From Micrasema longulum (Eukaryota; Arthropoda; Insecta; Trichoptera; Brachycentridae), in contig JAGVSM010003565.1 of the NCBI GenBank assembly GCA_022494885.1, positions 365,363-429,362 on the forward strand: a stretch of DNA of 64,000 bases. Direction: 5' to 3'. The notes below the pieces were generated by a model that was not told the DNA's origin, did no database searches, and saw only the letters and a program-made list of their open reading frames with translations. This document shows positions 29,646 to 40,500 of the stretch, piece after piece (position 1 is the first letter of the stretch; the number at the start of each line of letters is the position of its first letter). Position numbers and translations under genes: made by a program.

Positions 29646-32636
29646 TTAATAAAAACATTTTCTTTTAATTTTTTAAGTAAAATATAAGGGTACTTTGGTT
29701 AATGTTTTTTACAAATTGAAATCATATTTACTACCTGCCATTTTTCAACTTTGCAAAGTGTTCTTTTGTACAATGGTTTATTTTTTAAATTACTAAATAA
29801 TTATATCCTTAGCATTAATAACTGCAACATCCAAAATAAAAATAATTAACATATAAATCAAAGGTCTTTTGTCTTAATTCTGAATGTAAAAATTATTTAA
29901 TAAAAGCAAATAATGAAAATCATAGATATTAAAATTATTCAACAATAGCACATGGTTATGTAAGAATTTATGAATAATAATAATATGTGGACGCCATATG
30001 CTCTAACTAGAAACCTGACAAGGAATGAATGTAGGTACTTGTGCGAATTGATGAAGTGTAATTTTTGGAAAGTAACATAATATGAATATACATATTTTTA
30101 TATTAGTGGTGTTATTTATTACATATTTGTAAAATTTGCAGCACTTAAATATTTTTTCCTATGTTATCTACATAAAATAATGTGAATTATTTTGAAATAT
30201 AATAAAACAGTATTAAAGTTTAAAACAACATGATTTTTTATATTCTAAAAACGGGGAAGAATCTTGCAAGCAAGTACTTTTTAACATTTCGTATAAAAGC
30301 CTAAAAAAATTAAACAAGTGAGATTTTTATCCACAAAAAAGGTGTAAAAAGGTTATGAATTCAAACAAAAATAATAATTTAAAAAATCGTTAGTTCAGTA
30401 GTTTGTAAATCATTAGACAAAAATCAATAAGTGGTTAAAAAAATATTGATGTTTTAAATTTAAATAAAAAACTAGGCTTGATTAGATTTCACACTCAAAA
30501 TAAAAATATTTTGTGCAAAAAAAATATTTACAAAAATAATAGTGTGCAATTTAATATTATTTAGTAAAATAAAGTTTTTTCATTTATTTGTGAAAAAATA
30601 AATAAAGGCATTTTAATGTTTAAAATTTTCAGTTCCGTGACTGTTTTTTCTTTGAGAATGATAAATATTTCATGAGATATGAAGAATCTCTGTAAGAGTT
30701 CTTCTTTATTCAAATCGCCTTAGACGGAGAGTTAAAAAAAAATATGTGCTCGAACAGATATTTTATGTTTTTTTACAACAATAATTTAGGAAAAGCAACT
30801 AATTATTAATTAATTTGTGCCGGACATTCGCAATTTCGCATTATCAATCAAAAACTAATGGAAATTTGTTTTTTTTACTAAGCTCAATAACCGAGCTTAA
30901 GACACCGCAAGATATGTAATACATTTGAAAATCAATAATTTCAATACATAACAAAGATGTCTCTAAACACTTGACTATCAATTAAAGGGAACGAATGACG
31001 ACAGTATTGACAACTAAGTTCCTGGGTGAACTTTTGAGTAAAAATCTTATTTTTAAATGGTAATATTGTTGGGTTTCTAACACAATTCGGTAACTATATT
31101 TTACTTGTGTACTTGTACTTTTAAAATTAAAAGATCACCGTAAATCAACAGTTCAAATAAAACTGCGAATTGAATATTCAAATGGTAATATTCTTTTTCG
31201 TATTCATAAAATACACAATATTTTTAATTAGTTTTTAAACGAAAATAATTTGATTCCATTTATGAAGAGATCTCATTTTTCGAAAATTTGTAGTTGCCAA
31301 CTTGTGCCAGAAAGCCGATATAATATAAAAAATAATTCAATGCGTTCCTATTTGGCAATTTTAAAATGCTTTGAAAAAATAGGACAAGAAAAATTTAATT
31401 ATTTTTGGTGTCTAGCCGCGCGCCACTTAAAAATAATTACAACATTAAAGAATAATAATTATAAAAAATACGAAATTTAAGGTTCTTTAACCTAGGTTCT
31501 GCAAAACCCACGCTATCGAATGCAGACTATCGAAATGGAGTTCAAAATTAAAAAAATGAAAATGTCTCATAATTGAAATCAAGGATTTCAAAAAAGTTTA
31601 AAATAGTTAAAAAATTCAAAATAAGAATTTATGAGGATGTGAAAGGTTAAAGACCCCTGAGCAGATAATTTTAAATTTAAACAGTCATATTATTTACATT
31701 TCTAAAAAAAAATATTATTTAATCCTTAAATTTAAAGATCTCACATTTGTATTGTCATTTCAGAAAATAAAAAATTAAATAATATTAAAAAAATTAAACA
31801 ACTACTCATGTTTAAAAAGCATAGTAATATATTTTGCGGAAATATTGTTTAAAATCTTTAGTTTTTTTAGGAATTTTTATTTTAAAATTATCATATTTAG
31901 TGAATTTTGGCATAAATTTGCTGTCAGTCTAAAAGTGTACGATAAATATTTACATTTTTGGTAATAGATAATTTGGTATCTTAAAAAATAAATTCTCTAA
32001 AATAAAAGGACATTCAATATTTCAATTCATAAATTGAATTTATTTTAGTGAGATTATTCAAGTGAAAAATAGTTTTTACAATATTTGTAACTTTCTATGA
32101 TATTCTTATTGTTAATAAATAGTTAACATAATTAAAATATTGTATTTGTATTATGTACTTAAATTTGTACAAACTTATAATTAACTTTGCTTAATTTTAA
32201 TTAATAACAACACAAAATAGAAGGTAATTTGCTGGATTTGAGCAGAAACCTATTTGTAAAATCGAGTTATCTTACATAATTTGGGTATAAGAATTTCGTA
32301 TTATTCGAAGACCAAAATATTAGTGAATTTTAGTTATAGTAAAATCATTACCTAAATAAAAATATTTACATAGCTAGGTTCAATAATATTTTTTATTGAC
32401 ACGTTTCAGGTGGGAATAAATATTTTTTTCTGTTTTTCAGAAAATAAGATTTAAATTAATGAGATTAATTTTTGAGAAAACTAGACAAATGTCTATTAAT
32501 TTTTTTGAGAAAAATCATTGCAGTTTTACAATGTTACGAAATTTAGTTGAATTTGTTCACATTATGTTTTATTAAGTAAAAAAAAAACCTTCAAAAAAAT
32601 GAATCGGCATTTACTTCGTAACACTTCATTATAAAT
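29646..32636. other. 3-kb AT-rich, repeat-poor region
   Basis: I recognise no LINE, SINE or MITE-A sequence here, in contrast to the rest of the window. The base composition is extremely A/T-rich with many A and T runs. A 76-codon frame at 31250-31480 has no recognisable family. The region lies downstream of the GATA gene and could include distal regulatory or transcribed 3' sequence, but nothing in it proves that. Confidence 0.5.
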
Positions 32637-32985
32637 TATTATGAAAATAAAACTTTGTTATTAGTGTTAAACATTTTTTATTATTTTACAAGAACAATAC
32701 TACAGTTTCGGGAGAGCACTCCTCCCATCGACGGGTGATATAAAACTAATATATTAAACACAGAATATTGTTCACAATGTAAAACCCCCCTGCTCTAATT
32801 TTCACTGATTAATTTGTTTATTTTTTGTTTAAATTCTATGACATTGTGAAAAATATTATGTGTTTAGTAAATTGGTTTTATATCACCCGTCGATGGGAGG
32901 AGTGCTCTCCCGAAACTGTAGTAGTGTTCTTGTAAAATAATAAAAAATGTGTAATACTAATAAAAAAGTTTGATTTTCATAATAG
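32637..32985. mobile_element. Foldback element with nearly identical arms
   Basis: The arms at about 32637-32779 and 32845-32985 are inverted copies with few differences. They include CAGTTTCGGGAGAGCACT and CCATCGACGGGTGATAT. The spacer is about 65 bp. No coding capacity. The high arm identity suggests recent formation or correction. Confidence 0.85.
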
Positions 32986-33053
32986 TTAAAAAAAAAAACA
33001 TTTTGTATAAATATTCATTTTTAAAGTAATTGCTAGTAAAATACGTATATCGA

Positions 33054-33525
33054 AGCTAAACTGGCAGTGCACAACGGAGTTTCAGTACCAACACTTATGT
33101 ATGGAAGTGAAACATGAAACTGGCAGAGGAAGGATATAAGCAGAGTGAACGCTGACATAGTGCGATCTCAGACGAATGTGTGGGAAATCAGACGAGAGTG
33201 TAAATCTGAGTCAGGTATATTTGATAAGATTACGTAAGGGTATCGAAGGTGGTTTGGTCATGGAGAACGAATGGTAAAACAGGTATATATGACGAGAATG
33301 AACGGTATCGTGGGACGAGGATGATCAAGGAAGACGTGACACGATCAGATAAACCAAAATCTTAAGTCTGGTAATGTCAAAAGCAGGCAGAACCGAAGGG
33401 CATGTGTGACAATATGTATGAACGTAGAAGAAGCTAAGAATGTATGCTTGGACAGACGTGCGTGGCGGTCCATTCTCTCTGCCTGCCCTAACGGAGAAAA
33501 GGCGAGACGCTAGTGGTAACAGTAG
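33054..33525 (+). mobile_element. LINE-C (RTE-like) 3' end
   Basis: The plus strand reads EAKLAVHNGVSVPTLMYG, then RVNADIVRSQTNVWEIRR, RWFGHGERM and KQVYMTRMNG, with a stop in the W-rich block and later indels. It ends in the CCTAACGGAGAAAAGGCG box near 33485. It is 5'-truncated, as are the other copies. Confidence 0.8.
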
Positions 33526-33649
33526 TACTCTATAACTGTGTCTGATGAGTGAAATAGAACCAGAACCTTGATCGAGCGGTTTTGACTCGAAGGCTACTCT
33601 CGGGTAAACATCATGAAAAAGGATATCGAGTAGAGATAATTCCACGTCA

Positions 33650-33800
33650 TTGCGTGCTGGTTAGCGCGTTAGTATACCATTCTTGAGGACCTGTATTCGA
33701 TTACGTGGCCGTGAAATATTGGCTTTAAAGGTGGTTCTGCATTGCAGTATTTCAATGATCTGGACTGACAGCTGAAGCGTAAGGCTAATCACCTTACCTC
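33650..33800 (+). mobile_element. SINE1-like, diverged and truncated
   Basis: A weak tRNA-like head (GCTGGTTAGCGCGTTAG, CTGTATTCGATTACG) is followed by GACAGCTGAAGCGTAAGG. The tail is missing. It lies about 100 bp past the stop codon of the GATA gene on the other strand. Confidence 0.55.
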
Positions 33801-33901
33801 CCATCTTACAAAAATTAATTAACAATCCGTGAGTATAAAAAACGTAATTTAAAAGTGAATATAATATAGGTAACAACTTTGGTTTCACTCTTTGTATCAA
33901 A

Positions 33902-34542
33902 TTAACTGCTCAGAGACACAACAGTAGGTCTCTCCATGCCTACGTCACCCGGAGAACTGTTAGAAGAATGATGATGAATCAAATGGTGATGATCTTCCCT
34001 GCGTTGGTCATCAATTTCATCGCCGAGTCCTTCCGCGCCGAGGAGATTATGGTGCTCCACTTCATCATGCAGCTGATGGTGGTTGTTATTCATCACGAGC
34101 ACCTGGTGATGATGGTGATGCAGATCGCTGATCCCGTGCAGATCTTCCTTGGTTATCACGTTGTTGTTCAGGATGACGTGATGGTCGGGGTGCAGGCTCG
34201 TCAGGTTGAGATGGCTCGGGCTCTGCAAGTGCTGCCTGTTGGACAGGAGCTGGGAGATCTGCACGATGTGGGGGGTGCCCTCTATCGGCGCCCCCGCGTG
34301 GGAGAGGTCCAGGTGGCTCGGGGTGTCCTGCGGCGACACGCTGTGGCAGTTCTGGTGGCCGTGGTGCGGCGGCGAGGGCGTCTGGTCTTGGTGGGCTTCC
34401 CTGTCGTGCTCGGCCGGGAGCTCGTAGTACTGCATGGTGCGAGGGGGCGAGATGGAGTAGGCGCGAGTCGAGGAGCTGTACAGCGGATAGGAGCTCTCGA
34501 TGTGAGATTGCATGCGGCGTTGCTCGTTGTATGCATCAGCCA
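33902..34542 (-). CDS. srp: GATA factor exon 6, terminal exon
   Basis: The exon has 641 bases. It is entered in phase 1 after acceptor TGTTTCAG, and the TAA is at 33904-33902. It encodes about 213 residues with no folded domain: a Tyr/Ser/Pro-rich start ([16 protein letters not shown]), many His clusters ([17 protein letters not shown]) and a short hydrophobic end (VVSLSS). Such His/Gln/Pro-rich C-termini are common in insect GATA activators. Opposite-strand open frames here are mirror artefacts of the His/Asp codons. Confidence 0.9.
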
Positions 34543-37500
34543 CTGAAACACAATAAAATAATTTAATTTTTATTTATTTTTTATTATTAATAAAACATAT
34601 AAAACATATAATACAAAAATTACATATTATACTCCCAGGAGTTATTAGAAACTCATTTGAGACCGTACATAAGAAAAAAAAATTTTTGAAAGTACATAAT
34701 ATACAAATTAATACATTCAAAATAAAAAGAAAACATTATGTATAATAAACATAAAACACCGTCTTATATTAACTACATTAATAATTATCACTATAATTTA
34801 ATAACCATAATTTAATTCAATGATGATAATATTTCAAATCTAACTGCTGAAAACATGAAAGAGCCATTGGGTATCGCTAACGACTCGGGTGAAACGTGCT
34901 CCCGCGCCAACTTCCCGAGAGCTACTAAGTAGCTAGTACTGGACTACGTGACTGACTGCGACGGGCGTAAATTCTTTACTATTTTCTACATACGCAACAA
35001 TGCGAAACATTGGTATACTGTGAACTGTGAGTATAGTTTATCCTCAATTTCCGATAAAATGCTTTTTTGTGCCTAATAAGTACTTATTATTTAATAACAA
35101 ATTATTACAGTCGATACGTAAATGTGTAATGGAGGAATACTGAAAATTTAAACCCAATGTTTATTATATTTATAAAGATATTATAGTTATTAGACGCAAT
35201 ATGTACTAACTGCAGATCACCGCGAGGGAGGGTTAAAAACTAAAAACAACCAACCTGTAGCTTCTGTTTTGATGGCAATGGTAGCATTATTCCCCTGGAT
35301 GGAGGAGGACGTTCTGCTGCTTTCGGCCTTGGAGCTTCCTTTGGGTTTCCTTTTCCTCGTCTGTAAATAACAAGAAAAAAATAAATTTATTGAGTTTCTG
35401 CTGAAATTGTTGCATTGTTGACAGAATCAAGAAAGGGGTGCTGCGTTGGTTTGGACATGTAGAGCGAATGGACAGCGAAAGAACGGCCAAAAGGATCTAC
35501 GATGCAAATGTTGATGGATGCAGAAAACGAGGAAGACCGAGAAAGACATGGCACGATCAAGTCCATCAAATACTTGAAGATGGACATATCAAAAGTAGGA
35601 ATAATCGGCGTGCGTGCATAAGAAGATGTATGAATGTAGAGGAAGCGAGGTCTGTATGCCAAGATAGAGTGTTATGGCGTTCTATCCTCTCTGCCTACCC
35701 CTACGGGGAAACGGCGTGATGGTTTGTTGTTGTTGTTGTTTTTTTTAATTTACCATATTTTTTTATTTTTTTTTGTACCGCAATAGGCTAGAAGGCCTAA
35801 TTACAGTGGTGAATTACAACACAGTACACCCTGGCTTGAGGGAATTCACTTTTTTTTGCGTTTTTAACGGGAATCGAGCCCAAAACCTTCAGCGTGTGAG
35901 TCAAGCGTCTTAACCACTGCACTACGGAGGACGTCTTATTATAAGATTATGTTTTGTTATGATCTTTTAGACCATAGGTTCCCATTGCTGGGGCATTCCT
36001 TTACAACAGCAAAAATTCCAACGCCCCCCTGCCACAAAAGCTAGTTATACAAAATATGAAAATAATGCTGCACATTATCTATATTTTATCAGTCTATTAA
36101 AAATCACTATATTTTTCAACTAAAAAGAAGATTAAATGTAGTGCAAAAGTGTTTATAACAAATAAACATTTTTTTGATTTTTTATCTACTGATCATTTAA
36201 AAAATTAATGAGATGTTTGAGGTTGGTGGGGTCTGTGGGTCACCGATGTGGTCCGGGTTAAACACATCTCCGTGGGACAATTAAATATTTAAAAAATCCT
36301 GCAGGAATAAAACCAACTGATCCATGAAAAAGTTTAAAAATAGGAAAATTGTTTTCAGGCGTTAGCCTGGTATGTGAAATAAATCGATCAGATGAATCCA
36401 TTCACAACAATAAAAGTTTCAGCTCTTTAACTTTACCAAAATCAACAGATAGAAGAATCGGAGAAACGTGGATGTTCAAACATAGGCAAAATAGTGAATA
36501 CACAGTGTGTAAAGTGGCCACTTAAACCAGCCAATGACGGGACATAAGCCCCGTAAATGCCTGGATTTCTATATTGCCTTCTCTTAAGTGTTATGCTTCT
36601 CTGTTGTAATTCATTAAAAATCTAATAAAGTAAATCCCATGAAATGATGTACCCGATCAATTAAAATTACTAAGGTTATTGGTGATTAGCATTTATTGGA
36701 TAAATCCTCTAAAAAAATATAGGTAAAATATAATTCAAATAGATCAAGTCGAAGAAGGAATCGTGTGTGAAATACCACATTGTAAAACGAGGCTAGCACA
36801 GAGACATGCATATTTTATAGGCCCAAAAAATTTTAATTATTTTTTTACTGATAATATTTCGTTGATCCCAAACTTTTTCTTCTTAACACGCACTATCCTG
36901 GATTCAAATTTAAGATATAAAATCTTTTTTTCTATTATATATATATTTTTTTTTTTTTTTTTAATACTCTGTTTTACCTCTTAAACATAGTGTAAAACAA
37001 AAAAAAATAGCTTCCTGTACTAAGCTGAGTTTCAAATTACTATAGGAAACGGTTTATAATAGTCTGACTAAATAGTTGCACCAATTACCTGGATGGAATC
37101 TTTCTTCATCGCCGGAGGTCTATTGACACCGTGCAGCTTGAAGTAGAGTCCGCAAGCGTTGCACACAGATTCACCACTGGAGTTGCGTCTCCACAGAGAA
37201 GTGATGCCGGTGCAGCAGTTGATGCAGTTCTGACCCGCCTTGCGAGATGCATGCTAAGAAAGGAAAATACATTAGGCGTGGAATAAAATATGAATATTAA
37301 GCCGAGAAGAAAAATTTAAAGTTTAAGTGGGTTGGAAATGAATAAGGTATTGGTAGGTATCATTAAAATTGACGTATTTTTGCGATCAAAATAAATGGGA
37401 TATTTTCAAATAATATGGAAGGAAAAATGCTGAAAAATATTTTTCTGTTACCTGGATTGACTGCTGCATCCTTGGTTGCGTGAAACGATAGTGAGAATTG

Positions 37501-40500
37501 ATTATTGAAAAAAATGGACTGTTGAATGAGCTTAATATTTTGAAAACTGAACTAATGAATATTTTTTTTGAAGAAGCTAAAGCTTGTAGGACACATTTCA
37601 CGAAAGATCCATAACAAGTTATTAAGACAAAAATATCAGATGATGGTGAATAGCAATTCTTTGTACCTGTCTGTATAGTACGTTATTGGCGATAAGATTT
37701 GAATGATGATATTAGCCATCTTTGTGCAGTCTTAGTTCAGACACTTATAAGTTTGAGTATAGTAAAGGGTGTCACCTACCGATCGTTTACTGGATTTGGT
37801 CTCTTCCACGTTCATGCCGGAAGAAGAGAGTGAGGTTATATCTGGCCGCGCCGAAGACACACCGTTATAGGCATAGTAGCTTTTGTAGAAATCCGTCCCA
37901 CCCGTGACCCCCTGCTCGGCCGCCACTGTAAACACACCCATTCGTGAGATAGGCAAAAGAGACAGGCAGAGAGAAAGAAGAGACGAGGGACAAAGTAGTT
38001 ATGGTCAAAGGACGCGCGTGAGGCATTCGGCATTTCTAACCACGAGACGTTACACCGGGAGTTTAAACCCTGCCCCGTCAGAGGGATCATTTACTATGTG
38101 GCGTGGTCAACCGGCACGATATACTGACAACATTCTGGGTCACCAGGAATGGGTGAAGGATTTCTACAAGACTACTGTGGTTTTCCAGTGTTTTGAGCGG
38201 AGGTGACGTATGTACATTCTAGCGAAGATATCGTAGTTGACGCGAAAATTACTATTACGAGGCTACTGAGAAGTTTCACCTGAAATGAACATAAATTAAA
38301 TATAGTCATTCGGGAACGAGGAGACTTCGATCCGATGAAAAGTTTACGGTTTAACAGTCGCTGATGGCGTTGTTAAGTGAACCCCACCGAGTTAAAGTGC
38401 CTCCCTCAGTCCCATGATCTCTGGAGAAGAACTCCGCTTTCCGAATGTACATATGTCACCCCCTACAACAAAAACATTCAACATAAAAAGCATGGAAAAC
38501 TACAGACCGTCACATTTTCTGGTCTTCTGAAAGCTCCCTGTATCAAGCCAAGCCAAGACATAATGAGAAGCATGATAGGGATGCGAATGATTTGATGACT
38601 CGAGATGCTCAGGGTTTAGAGAAAACCAGAAAATGTATAATAATTGGAAAGGAGGGGAAGGAAGAAATGAGATGTTATACATATTGGATTAAATGAAGTA
38701 AATATTAAGGAAATAGTTCTGGAGGCATGGTTTTAAGGATGAAAGTGAATGAAGAAGATTTTGAAAAGCTACAGGAAAGATGAAGGGAGTGTGATGGTGG
38801 TAGCAATTTTTGGACTTGAATTTGGATATCAATAGTGATTGCATGGGTATATTCGGCTTTGGCCGAAGAAAGGTAATATATATGGAAGACTAAGCACCAG
38901 AGAAGATGAAGGGCTTTTGGTGTGTGGTATGCTAGAATTTACTAGAAATTGCCGGGCTTTCATTGGGAACAATGAATAAAGATAAGGGGTAGTTGGTGCT
39001 TCGTATGACAGACTAGTGTCTGCAATCTGCAACCAACCACCTGGGCCTTAGTCGAGATATTAATAATGTGTTTTTAAGCTAAGGATAACAATGGGAAGAT
39101 GAGGGGGTGTCGGTGTGTGGTATGAGAGAACAGTCCCAAATATTTCCCGGGTTTTTATTTCATGGGTTGAGGTATCAATGGTAGATGTTTAAGCTGAGGA
39201 TGATAATGGAAGAGGAAGATTAGACGGTGGAAAAGATGAGGGGACATTGGTGCGTGGTATGACAGAATAGTGCCAGCAATCGCGCGGGTTTGAGTTGGGC
39301 TAAGAGTGTGGCCGCGTACATCTGCGGGTTGTGGCGCGCGGGCCGCCGGGTGCCTCACACGTACCAGCCGGCGAGGCTGCTTGACCAGGGGCCGGTTCAT
39401 GCCGTTCATCTTGTGGTAGAGGCCGCAGGCGTTGCACAGGTAGTGGCCCGTGCCATCCCTCCTCCACAGCGGAGTGTGGATGGCGCCGCAGTTCACGCAC
39501 TCGCGCCCCTCGCTGAAGTACTCCGCCACCTCGACTGCAGAGACAAGCATATTTGCACAGGTTCACAATTAATCCCTAAATGGAAAAACAGATTCAACAT
39601 CACAGCAAATCCTCCAATCCAAAAGCAAAAACGTAATTATTAACACATTTTTTAAACAAATTTTGTCAAACTTGTGATGTCTTTATTGTAGTTTTTTGTT
39701 GTGTTTTATGGATGCCAATTTGAATATTTAAAAAATGAATTTTAAAATGGCCGAGACTCTCATCTCATGAGGAGGATTTACTGAAAAATTGAGAAATATG
39801 GACAAAATGTAAATGACATCGGTGCAAAATCGTCTGCTAAGAAAAGAGACTACATAATCTCTTGTCTTAAACAAGGTAGAAATAACATTGACCGCATACT
39901 CATGTTTAGTTTACTAAATGGCTTAAATCAATTAACAATAAAATTACTGGAAAATGTGGCATTCAATGTTTTGATCTGCCGGTTGATAAATAATGCTGTT
40001 TCTCAATTAGCGCCGCATAAACTATGGCTTACATACTTAAATGCACAAACGTCACGATCGTGTCTAAAATCAACTCAACTCAGGATCTGGACTATTTTGG
40101 TGCAAGTCTTTCAAGATTTCAGGATTTAAGCAATTATTTGAATATACCGGATTTGGTCCTAGCTCTTATTTTCTTTGGTTGTATTTTATTTTAATCGTAC
40201 CTGTACATAAAATACACAAATGCATTTGACTGTCACTAAACGGGCTGAATGAGTCCGTAAATAAATAAAATCAGCATAAATACAGCATTGTTTACATTGA
40301 CTTTTCTCATGGTTTAGATTTGATTCTGTAAGGAGGTAATAGGTACCTAGTGGAATTTAAAAAAACTATGAATGAAACTATTTTATGAATGGGTCCAGCG
40401 TCCAGACAGGTAAACTTCGGCGACAAAAGGTGCCATAAACAACAAGAGATCACATCTCAAAAGGGTCCGTAAGTGGCGCTATGTTTGAGCGGTAAAAACA

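Noticed and set aside
31250..31480. 76-codon open frame in the AT-rich tract
   Set aside because: Lys/Asn/Ile-rich composition expected from A/T-rich DNA, with no family resemblance.
33968..34546. 192-codon plus-strand open frame opposite the terminal GATA exon
   Set aside because: His, Asp and Gln codons read backwards give Met/Val/Leu-rich open frames. Splice signals and phases support the minus-strand exon.
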